From: Dysgonamonadaceae bacterium
GTDB taxonomy: Bacteria; Bacteroidota; Bacteroidia; Bacteroidales; Azobacteroidaceae
Reading direction: 5' to 3'
Length of the DNA: 8,507 nt
Assembly: GCA_031261015.1 (NCBI GenBank)
Contig: JAISKG010000238.1
Coordinates: 1-8,507 of the forward strand
A program made the position numbers and the translations under genes. The notes under the pieces are model-generated. The model was given only the letters and a program-made list of their open reading frames with translations. It did not search any database and had not been told where the DNA came from. Positions 1 to 6,589 of this stretch are shown here, in pieces; the stretch's first letter is position 1; each line of letters starts with the position of its first letter.

Positions 1-1605
1 CTTGTTCCCAATCACAAGCTTTCGCTTAACGGCATTGCGGGTTGTGATTCGGCCATGGTCTGGAAAAAAAATCCAACTCGTTACCTCATCAAAAAAATGG
101 ATAAAATGAATTCGCGCGAGGGCGAATTTTCTCCCGTTTTGGCGGGCGACGATTACGATATACTCTATTTTAATTCGTCGCGCAAGGATGCTTTGGGCGA
201 TGAAAAAAGCGCTATTACCGGTGTGAAAAATAACGATTTCTTTTTAGTTAAAAAAGACGAAAAGAAGCAATGGCAGAGGCCGGAAAAAATAGAAAGCGGC
301 ATCAACACGGAGATGGACGAAGGCGCCGGCTCCATCACGGCCGACGGTTCGCAACTTTATTATACCTATTGTCCTGAAGATCCGGAGGCGCCGCGCACAG
401 CCGAGATCCGTGTGTCGTCGCGTTCGGGTGCAGCCTGGGGTGCGGGACAAAAAGTAGAGATTTTCAAAGATACGCTGGTGATGGCGGCGCATCCTGCCGT
501 CGGCCCCGACGGTTATTTGTATTTTGTGTCGGATGTGATCGGCGGTTACGGTGGAAAAGATATTTGGCGGGTGAAGATCGATGAAATCGGTTTATCGCTG
601 CCCGAAAATCTGGGTCCCGAAATCAATACACCGGGGGACGAAGTATTTCCTTATATGCGAGCCGATTCGATACTTTATTTTGCTTCCGACGGTCATCCCG
701 GCATGGGCGGATTAGATCTTTTCCGAGCCATGCGCAACGCCAAAGGTCGCTGGAAAGTCGATAACATGAAAGCGCCGGTCAACAGTATGGCCGACGATTT
801 CGGCATTACGTTTGCCGGTAAGCGGGAAACGGGTTTTTTCAGCAGCAACCGCAATGACGGGCGGGGAGCCGATCACCTTTATTCGTTTGATCTTCCGGGT
901 GTTTATGTCTATATCGAAGGCTGGGTTTTGGATAAAGAAGAAGAATTGATCGACAGTGCGACGGTACGAATCGTTGGAAAAGACGGAACCAATCAGCGCA
1001 TTTTCGTTCGTACGGACGGGACGTATTATATGGAAGTAAAGCCGGGCACCGATTACGTGATGATGGCGAGCGCCCCGGGCTTTCTCAATCAAAAACAGAC
1101 GTTTAGCGTGCCGGGCGAGATGAAAAACGAAACTTATTATGTCGATTTTTATTTGCCGCCGACCGACAAGCCGGTAGTAATCGATCATATCTTCTACGAT
1201 TTCAATAAAGCGAGCTTGCGGCTGGAGTCCAAAGAAGCCTTGGATGAATTGGTTACGATGATGGAAGATAATCCGAATATTACGATCGAATTATCGGCGC
1301 ATACCGATCGCGTGGGTTCGGACGCCTACAATGTGGATCTTTCGCAACGCCGGGCGCAATCGGTAGTCGATTATTTGATTCGAGGAGGTGTCGCTTCCGA
1401 TCGTTTAGTAGCAGTAGGTTACGGCAAATCGCAACCAAAAACGGTGACCAAAAGCGAGGCGGAAATCTTCGAATTTCTGCCGGAAGGACAAGTGCTGGAT
1501 ACCGAATTTATCGAAAAACTGGATCCAAGCGACCGGGTGATTGCCGACCAGATCAACCGGCGGACGGAGTTTAAGGTGCTGACGACGAATTATGGCTTGT
1601 ATTGA
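1..1605 (+). CDS. porE: PorE-like T9SS outer-membrane protein with PD40 propeller, CRD and OmpA-C domains (5' end missing)
   Basis: The frame is open from base 1, so the gene starts upstream of the window; the ATG at base 55 is internal. The 534 visible residues show an N-terminal linker, then a beta-propeller of PD40-type repeats at about 43-300 (recurring 'SxDG/GPDG..LYF.S' patterns, GYGGKDIW, GMGGLDLF, FFSSNRNDGRGADHLY). A carboxypeptidase-regulatory-like beta-sandwich follows at about 301-386, then an OmpA-C domain at about 393-530. The OmpA domain keeps the HTD aspartate (436) and the LSQRR arginine (451), spaced 15 apart like the diaminopimelate-binding pair of OmpA proteins. This order matches Porphyromonas gingivalis PorE (PG1058), a lipoprotein that links the type IX secretion machinery to peptidoglycan. 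The missing part should hold the lipoprotein signal and TPR region, roughly 130-140 residues by my recollection of the family length. It could instead be a PorE paralogue not dedicated to secretion; the domain call is firmer than the role. Confidence 0.85.
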   Translation, partial: LVPNHKLSLNGIAGCDSAMVWKKNPTRYLIKKMDKMNSREGEFSPVLAGDDYDILYFNSSRKDALGDEKSAITGVKNNDFFLVKKDEKKQWQRPEKIESGINTEMDEGAGSITADGSQLYYTYCPEDPEAPRTAEIRVSSRSGAAWGAGQKVEIFKDTLVMAAHPAVGPDGYLYFVSDVIGGYGGKDIWRVKIDEIGLSLPENLGPEINTPGDEVFPYMRADSILYFASDGHPGMGGLDLFRAMRNAKGRWKVDNMKAPVNSMADDFGITFAGKRETGFFSSNRNDGRGADHLYSFDLPGVYVYIEGWVLDKEEELIDSATVRIVGKDGTNQRIFVRTDGTYYMEVKPGTDYVMMASAPGFLNQKQTFSVPGEMKNETYYVDFYLPPTDKPVVIDHIFYDFNKASLRLESKEALDELVTMMEDNPNITIELSAHTDRVGSDAYNVDLSQRRAQSVVDYLIRGGVASDRLVAVGYGKSQPKTVTKSEAEIFEFLPEGQVLDTEFIEKLDPSDRVIADQINRRTEFKVLTTNYGLY

Positions 1606-1615
1606 TCAATATATT

Positions 1616-1646
1616 TTTGTTTTTTCGGAAGAATCAAGTATTTTTG
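1616..1646 (+). promoter_or_regulatory. Bacteroides-type promoter (TTTG-N19-TAnnTTTG) for mntA-hepT
   Basis: TTTG at 1616-1619 is followed after 19 bases by TATTTTTG at 1639-1646, an exact fit to the Bacteroides sigma-ABfr consensus (-33 TTTG, 19-21 bases, -7 TAnnTTTG). Transcription would begin near 1651-1654, giving a leader of only about 11-14 bases before the ATG at 1665. It lies wholly in the gap after the porE stop, so the toxin-antitoxin pair probably has its own promoter. The region is T-rich, so a chance match is possible. Confidence 0.6.
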
Positions 1647-1664
1647 TTGAGTAATACAAAAAAT

Positions 1665-1958
1665 ATGACAACTACAAGCGAATACTTGCAAAAATTGCGG
1701 CAGTTTAAGAAGCAATATGCTTCTGAATACAGCATTGAACGCATCGGCATTTTCGGTTCTGTAGCGCGGGGAGAGCAAACAGAAAGCAGCGATCTTGACA
1801 TATTTTACGAAGGTAAACCATTGGGATTAAAATCACTTGTAGATTTTCCCGCCGAACTTGAAAAATTTTTCGGAATGCCTGTTGATGTAGTCAGAAAACA
1901 CAACAATTTACGACCGTCGTTTGTTAACCGTATTCAAAAAGATTTGATTTATGTGTGA
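1665..1958 (+). CDS. mntA: MntA-type minimal nucleotidyltransferase antitoxin
   Basis: A 97-residue single-domain nucleotidyltransferase of the MNT / DNA polymerase beta superfamily. It carries the GSX10DXD signature: G31-S32, ten residues, then D43-L44-D45. A third acidic residue sits in VDVV (D74). These three aspartates are the usual metal-binding triad. In studied MntA-HepT pairs this enzyme neutralises its partner toxin by transferring AMP units from ATP onto the tyrosine of the toxin's RX4HXY motif, and the intact motifs suggest the same reaction here. The ATG at 1665 was chosen over an in-frame TTG at 1602, because the TTG overlaps the porE stop, lies upstream of the predicted promoter, and adds a hydrophobic lead unlike the family. 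The stop overlaps the hepT start by 8 bases, which points to translational coupling. Lone MNT proteins exist, but the adjacent HEPN gene makes the antitoxin call strong. Confidence 0.9.
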   Translation: MTTTSEYLQKLRQFKKQYASEYSIERIGIFGSVARGEQTESSDLDIFYEGKPLGLKSLVDFPAELEKFFGMPVDVVRKHNNLRPSFVNRIQKDLIYV

Positions 1959-2343
1959 TAAAGATTTGATAGTAGAAACATTAGAAAAAGTGGAAAATGT
2001 GATCGAAAATCTGCTTGATAGTACGGCTACTATTTTGGATATAAATGAATTGTCTAAATCGGCAGACGGAATGTTGCGGCTGAACGGAATTTGCATGTCC
2101 TATATAATTATTGGCGAAGAAATCAAACGAATTGACCGTTATACGAATGAAGAACTTTTACCGAAATATCCTCAAATTTCTTGGAACAGTATCATGGGAA
2201 TGCGAAACAGAATTGCGCACGGTTACTTTGAGATAGATGTTGACTTGATTTTTGAAACTCTGAAAAAAGATATTCCACCACTTTTGGATGTTATCAAATT
2301 GATTAAAATTGATTTGCTGACCTCAACCGAAAACAATGACTAA
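1951..2343 (+). CDS. hepT: HepT-like HEPN (DUF86) ribonuclease toxin
   Basis: A 130-residue, mostly alpha-helical HEPN/DUF86 protein. The catalytic RX4HXY motif is intact as R85-NRIA-H90-G-Y92, preceded by the family-typical 'ISW..I.GMRN' helix. In characterised HepT toxins the Arg and His form an RNase site across a dimer, which cleaves mRNA or trims tRNA 3' ends. The motif tyrosine (Y92 here) is the residue AMPylated by MntA. The ATG lies inside the end of mntA (8-base overlap, ATGTGTGA), the usual antitoxin-first order for this family. Base composition is low: two 60-base blocks in the gene (1981-2040, 2101-2160) are 33% and 28% G+C. No sign of inactivation is visible. RNA target and trigger cannot be inferred. 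Confidence 0.9.
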   Translation: MCDKDLIVETLEKVENVIENLLDSTATILDINELSKSADGMLRLNGICMSYIIIGEEIKRIDRYTNEELLPKYPQISWNSIMGMRNRIAHGYFEIDVDLIFETLKKDIPPLLDVIKLIKIDLLTSTENND

Positions 2344-2502
2344 AAACGAAGCAGCATTTTCGTTTCCTAATATAAATTATAATTCATTACTTAAAAGAAA
2401 TACTGAACGCTATCTTTAGCGCCAAGTTATCAATGAATTTATCTTCTTGATAAAGATGATTTTTTATCTCAAAGTCAATCATCTGATGTTCCGAAGCATT
2501 TA
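2344..2502. other. Gene-free AT-rich convergent intergenic region with short inverted repeats
   Basis: This 159-base gap separates two converging units (hepT on + and the deacetylase on -). No coding potential is visible. It contains four small perfect inverted repeats: AAACGAA/TTCGTTT (2344-2350 and 2359-2365, 8-base loop, directly after the hepT stop), CGCTA/TAGCG (2408-2412 and 2417-2421), TTATCAA/TTGATAA (2427-2433 and 2447-2453), and AGATGATT/AATCATCT (2454-2461 and 2477-2484). They are G+C-poor and lack a strong following T-tract, so they are weak terminator candidates at best. The first could serve hepT and the last the deacetylase operon. Confidence 0.4.
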
Positions 2503-3120
2503 TTAAATTTCCCCAATCACCCGAAAACCATATCCTTCACTCAACAGCCACTCAATCGCCTGTGGCAAAGCTTTTTTCATCCGCTCCTCGGCCTTGATCG
2601 AATCGTGAAAAACAATCACCGAGCCGTTCCTCGTATATTTTTTCACATTCGCAACGACTTTTTCGACATTCATATATTTGCTGTAATCGCGCGTAACGAC
2701 ATCCCACATGACGATTGAAAATTGTTTCCTCAATTTCCAGAACTGCCGAATGCGTAAATGCCCGTGCGGTGGCCGGAACAACGGACTGTCGATGTATTGC
2801 GTGGCTTGCTCCACATCTTTTTGATAATTCGCCGTACGCGTTTTCAACGCTTGCAAATGATGAAAAGTGTGATTGCCGACCCGATGCCCGCGATCGAGGA
2901 TCTGCCGGTAAATGTCGGGATGTTTCCGCACATTATCGCCCACACAAAAGAAAGTCGCTTTGATTTGGTAGCGATCTAACAAATCCAATACCCAAGGAGT
3001 GATCTCCGGGATCGGCCCGTCGTCGAAAGTAAGATAGATCGCTTTTTCTTCGGTATGAAATCGCCATTTCGCTGCCGGGAAAAACAAGCGATAAATAAAA
3101 GGGGGTTGTTCAATTAACAT
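2503..3120 (-). CDS. NodB-type polysaccharide deacetylase (carbohydrate esterase 4 fold)
   Basis: A 205-residue protein that is almost entirely the NodB homology domain. The metal-dependent deacetylase motifs are all present: TFDDGP (31-36; D33 likely base, D34 metal ligand), H84-TFH-H88 (metal-binding histidines), R116-PPHG (116-120), WD..TRDY (139-146) and FHDS (171-174). The family removes acetyl groups from N-acetylated sugars in peptidoglycan, chitin-like or exopolysaccharide chains; the substrate here is unknown. No signal peptide or membrane anchor is visible, only a short aromatic N-terminus (PPFIYRLFFP), so a cytoplasmic or inner-membrane-surface location is likelier than export. The ATG lies three bases after the stop of the upstream DUF2723 gene, so the two are almost certainly cotranscribed and may be translationally coupled. 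That context suggests a role in handling the same glycan or glycolipid. Start choice is unambiguous because the upstream gene abuts it. Confidence 0.9.
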   Translation of the reverse strand: MLIEQPPFIYRLFFPAAKWRFHTEEKAIYLTFDDGPIPEITPWVLDLLDRYQIKATFFCVGDNVRKHPDIYRQILDRGHRVGNHTFHHLQALKTRTANYQKDVEQATQYIDSPLFRPPHGHLRIRQFWKLRKQFSIVMWDVVTRDYSKYMNVEKVVANVKKYTRNGSVIVFHDSIKAEERMKKALPQAIEWLLSEGYGFRVIGEI

Positions 3121-3123
3121 AAT

Positions 3124-6100
3124 TTATCTGTTTCTGCCGCCTCGGAGTTGCGCACGACTCATAAACTGCTCGAAATGTTGGTAGTACTTGATGTACTCTT
3201 CCATGTATTGTTTATATAATTCAGGGTTGTTTTTCTCGAAAAAGTCCAGACTGAACTGCAAATAAGCCAAGTCGTTTCTGACTTCGTTGATCACGCCGGC
3301 ATATTGAGAGGGCGTTAAACGATCAAACCAATTCAGGTTTTTGAACGACTTGTCAGCCAATTCTTTATATAATTTTGCCGCCGATTCCGTGTCGCCGATT
3401 TTATCGTAGGCTTTCGCAATATCGCTGGTCGAATAGAAATCGTAAGGAACCGTGTAAGAAGGAATTACTTTTAAGCAATAGTCCATCGCTTGTTTAGTTC
3501 TGACCGTATCTCCTTGATTGGAAAGCGTTTCTCCCAACATTCCGAACAATACGCGGAAGGTTTTCGCCAAGCGGATGCAATTTTCGTCCATATATACATT
3601 CGGATCTTCCATATTGCCCCAGCGGTATTTGTTCATCAAATTATCGTACATCACATCCGCATCAACAGGTTGATGTTGACGGGCAACAAACGGCATGATC
3701 CGGTAAGCGATTCCATCCTGACGGAAATACGGTGACAAATTCAGGTATTGATCGGAACCGACGGTGATGGCGTAATAGATCGGGCGCGACCAGTCGGCAT
3801 TGTTTTTCAACATGTCGAGGATCATTATTTCCTGTTTTCCGATGTATCTTCTGCCCGGAACGACGACTTCTCCGTTCGGATCTCGTTTTTCACTCAAATC
3901 CACTAATAAATTTTTAGAAATCCATTGGGCATTTTCCGGTTTCACCACACCGTTGGCGATAACTCCAACGGAATCAACAGGAATTAAGATTTTGTCAGTA
4001 GGGATATTATCCAATTTTTGAGAAATTCCCGGCACTTGTTTTGTTCGCGGATCGGTTGATTTGATCCAGTTCAACACGTCGTTCACGTCAATTGCCTGTT
4101 CGGTTTGTGGGATCACGTAAGCCACATCGTGTGTTCCTTGTATATAATCGTATTGCTTCCAGTCGATTGGCAGCGGTGCGGATTCGTAAGCCTGCCGTTT
4201 CATTTGATCAATATACCAATCGGTTTGCAGGTAGCTGAGGTTGCACACGCGTACGTCGGTGCGGTAACCTTCCACTTCCTGCGCGTACCACAAGGGGAAA
4301 GTATCGTTGTCGCCATTGGTAAAAATAATGGCGTCAGGCTCGCAAGTTGTCAGGTAATTGAATCCGAAATCACGTGTAACATAGCGTTTGGCGCGATTGT
4401 GGTCGTCCCAGGTTTGCGAAACCATTTGTATCGGAATCAGCAGACAAAGCACTGCTCCTACGGAAGATGCAATCACCGGCGGGAATTTGAGGTATTTATT
4501 AAATGCTTCAATCAATCCGGCTACGCCGATTCCGATCCAGATGCAAAATGCGTAGAATGATCCGGCGTAAGCATAATCGCGTTCGCGCGGTTGGTAAGGC
4601 GTTTGATTCAAGTAAATTACAATTGCCAGACCGGTCATAAAGAACAACAAGAATGTGACCCAAAATTGTTGCGTCCCTTCTTTTTCCTTGCGGAAAACTT
4701 GGAAAAGAATACCCAAAAGTCCCAACAAAAGCGGCAGCATATAATATTTATTGTGTCCTTTATTTTTTGCGATACTATCGGGCATATCATCCTGAGGACC
4801 AACCAAAACCTCGTCGATAAACTTAATTCCGGTGATCCAGTTACCATTCAATATTTCGCCTTGTCCTTGAATATCGTTTTGACGTCCGGAGAAATTCCAC
4901 ATGAAATATCGCCAATACATAAAGCAAACCTGGTAATTGAAAAAGAATTTCAAGTTCTCCCCGAAAGTAGGTTTAATCACGTCTTTTTCAACAGGTTTTC
5001 CGGTTATAGGATTTGTGTTGGGAGTCGGCACTTTCACGTGCGTACCTTTGAAATTCGTCCAATCCTTGTAACCTTGTACGTGCCGGGGTTCGGAGCTATA
5101 CATTCGCGGGAACAAGGTATTCAATTGATCTATATATACATAATGTTCTTTCCGCTTGGAAACAAAATAGCGGTCGGGTTCCGAAGGATCGTGTTTGGCA
5201 ATTTGTGTCCGCACAGGACCGTCGTCTTTGGTTACGGCAACCATGCTCTCCTTCTTGCGCTCGTATTTGACTTCCGAAACGAACGTAGGGCCATAAAACA
5301 GAGGAGTTTCGCCGTATTGCTCGCGGCTCAAATAAGTCCGCAAAGTAAATACATCTTCCGGCGAGTTTTGATCCATCGGAGTGTTTGCCGTAGAACGAAT
5401 GATAATCAAAGCGTAAGACGAATAACCCACTGTGATGACCAATAGGCAAGTCAAAATCGTATTCAGAACAACACGGTTGATTTTCTCGTACATGAACATA
5501 AAAACCGCAAGTCCGATCGTCAAAAGTGCGCCGATGAAATAATGACTACCGAAGAAAGGAATTCCCAATAAAAAGATCGACAAAATGAAACTGATATTTA
5601 TCAGGACTTTATTTCCCTTGGGACGAATGCTTTCCCAAATTCCCCAGCCTAACACGCCGAATATCAAAATGATATAGAATATAACTCCCGAATTATAAGG
5701 CAGATGGAATCCGTTGACAAACAAGAGTTCAATCCAGCCGCAAACTTCCATAATTCCTTGAACCAAGCCGTACAAAATGGCGGCGACCACTCCAAATGAA
5801 ACCAAAAGCGCAATCAAAGCTCCTTTGGCGTTCGGATTCGGATATTTTCTAAAATAATAAACCAATACGATGGCCGGAATACACAAAAGATTCAACAAGT
5901 GGACGGCAATCGAAATGCCCATCAGATAAGCAATTAAAATCAACCAGCGATCGGAACGCGGGTCGTCGGCTACGTCTTCCCACTTGAGGATCAACCAGAT
6001 AACCAAGCCCGTCATTAACGAAGAATAGGCGTAAACTTCGCCTTCGACCGCTGAAAACCAAAACGTATCCGACCATGTGTAAGCCAATGCGCCCACCGCT

Positions 6101-6474
6101 CCGCAGGCCAAAATGCTGATCATCTGAGCCAAACTTATTTCTTTCGTCGAATCGGTTACGATCAGTTTTTTCGCTAAGCGCGTAATTGTCCAAAACAAAA
6201 ATAAAATCGTTAATGCGCTGAGCAAGGCCGACATGGAATTGACCATGCGCGCCACTTGACTTGGCTCGGAAGCGAAATGCGTAAATAAATTGGCCGTCAG
6301 CATGAAAATCGGGCTTCCGGGAGGGTGACCTACTTCCAATTTATAGGCCGAAGAAATAAATTCCCCGCAATCCCAAAAACTTGCAGTCGGTTCAATAGTC
6401 AGCAGATACGTAACCGCCGCAATGATAAAAATTACCCATCCGGTAATATTATTTGCCCATTTGTAGGTTTTCAT
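3124..6474 (-). CDS. DUF2723 multipass membrane protein, probable GT-C glycosyltransferase (TMEM260-like) with large C-terminal soluble region
   Basis: A 1116-residue inner-membrane protein. The N-terminal DUF2723 region shows the family signature D35-CGE38-F, then GHPPGSP at 49-55, between the first hydrophobic segment (12-27) and the next (about 80-104). About ten or eleven membrane segments lie before residue 360. A soluble loop at about 365-570 follows, then four more segments at about 575-680, and finally a soluble tail of about 435 residues. The tail begins with a conserved-looking NGDNDTFPLWY (720-730) and ends in TPR-like helices (about 1000-1116). DUF2723 is the domain of human TMEM260, a protein O-mannosyltransferase. 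The acidic pair in the first external loop is a GT-C hallmark, so D35 and E38 are likely catalytic. Transfer of a sugar from a lipid carrier to exported proteins or glycans is inferred, not shown. The length, well beyond TMEM260, is usual for Bacteroidales members as I remember them. It is the first gene of an operon with the deacetylase. Confidence 0.88.
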   Translation of the reverse strand: MKTYKWANNITGWVIFIIAAVTYLLTIEPTASFWDCGEFISSAYKLEVGHPPGSPIFMLTANLFTHFASEPSQVARMVNSMSALLSALTILFLFWTITRLAKKLIVTDSTKEISLAQMISILACGAVGALAYTWSDTFWFSAVEGEVYAYSSLMTGLVIWLILKWEDVADDPRSDRWLILIAYLMGISIAVHLLNLLCIPAIVLVYYFRKYPNPNAKGALIALLVSFGVVAAILYGLVQGIMEVCGWIELLFVNGFHLPYNSGVIFYIILIFGVLGWGIWESIRPKGNKVLINISFILSIFLLGIPFFGSHYFIGALLTIGLAVFMFMYEKINRVVLNTILTCLLVITVGYSSYALIIIRSTANTPMDQNSPEDVFTLRTYLSREQYGETPLFYGPTFVSEVKYERKKESMVAVTKDDGPVRTQIAKHDPSEPDRYFVSKRKEHYVYIDQLNTLFPRMYSSEPRHVQGYKDWTNFKGTHVKVPTPNTNPITGKPVEKDVIKPTFGENLKFFFNYQVCFMYWRYFMWNFSGRQNDIQGQGEILNGNWITGIKFIDEVLVGPQDDMPDSIAKNKGHNKYYMLPLLLGLLGILFQVFRKEKEGTQQFWVTFLLFFMTGLAIVIYLNQTPYQPRERDYAYAGSFYAFCIWIGIGVAGLIEAFNKYLKFPPVIASSVGAVLCLLIPIQMVSQTWDDHNRAKRYVTRDFGFNYLTTCEPDAIIFTNGDNDTFPLWYAQEVEGYRTDVRVCNLSYLQTDWYIDQMKRQAYESAPLPIDWKQYDYIQGTHDVAYVIPQTEQAIDVNDVLNWIKSTDPRTKQVPGISQKLDNIPTDKILIPVDSVGVIANGVVKPENAQWISKNLLVDLSEKRDPNGEVVVPGRRYIGKQEIMILDMLKNNADWSRPIYYAITVGSDQYLNLSPYFRQDGIAYRIMPFVARQHQPVDADVMYDNLMNKYRWGNMEDPNVYMDENCIRLAKTFRVLFGMLGETLSNQGDTVRTKQAMDYCLKVIPSYTVPYDFYSTSDIAKAYDKIGDTESAAKLYKELADKSFKNLNWFDRLTPSQYAGVINEVRNDLAYLQFSLDFFEKNNPELYKQYMEEYIKYYQHFEQFMSRAQLRGGRNR

Positions 6475-6522
6475 ACGATCATTATTTTACGATGCTTGAA
6501 TTACATCTAGTTTTTTGAGGCA

Positions 6523-6530
6523 CAAAGGTA
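6523..6530 (-). promoter_or_regulatory. Bacteroides -7 element (TACCTTTG) for the DUF2723-deacetylase operon
   Basis: Read on the minus strand, bases 6530-6523 spell TACCTTTG, an exact TAnnTTTG match. Transcription would start around 6516, leaving a leader of about 40 bases before the DUF2723 ATG at 6474. No good TTTG is found 19-21 bases upstream, so the -33 box is missing or degenerate, which is common in this phylum. Confidence 0.5.
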
Positions 6531-6589
6531 GGAAAAAATATGAAAAATAATGCGTAACTTGCGCCGTTTTTTACCAATAACTATATAGA

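Noticed and set aside
712..1188. Minus-strand open frame of 158 codons inside porE
   Set aside because: It is a shadow of the propeller and CRD coding sequence, with no motifs and no plausible start context.
1612..1619. TATTTTTG as a separate -7 promoter box
   Set aside because: It has no TTTG 19-21 bases upstream. Its last four bases serve better as the -33 box of the promoter whose -7 is at 1639-1646.
1602..1664. In-frame TTG extension of mntA
   Set aside because: It overlaps the porE stop, precedes the predicted transcription start near 1652, and adds 21 residues not typical of the MNT family.
4591..5445. Long open frame of 284 codons on the plus strand
   Set aside because: It lies antisense inside the DUF2723 gene. 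Its translation has no recognisable domain, while the opposite strand encodes a coherent membrane protein throughout.
6514..6546. TTTG at 6514-6517 with TATGAAAA at 6539-6546 as an exporter promoter
   Set aside because: The spacing (21) is acceptable, but the -7 element has AAAA where TTTG is expected, so support is too weak.
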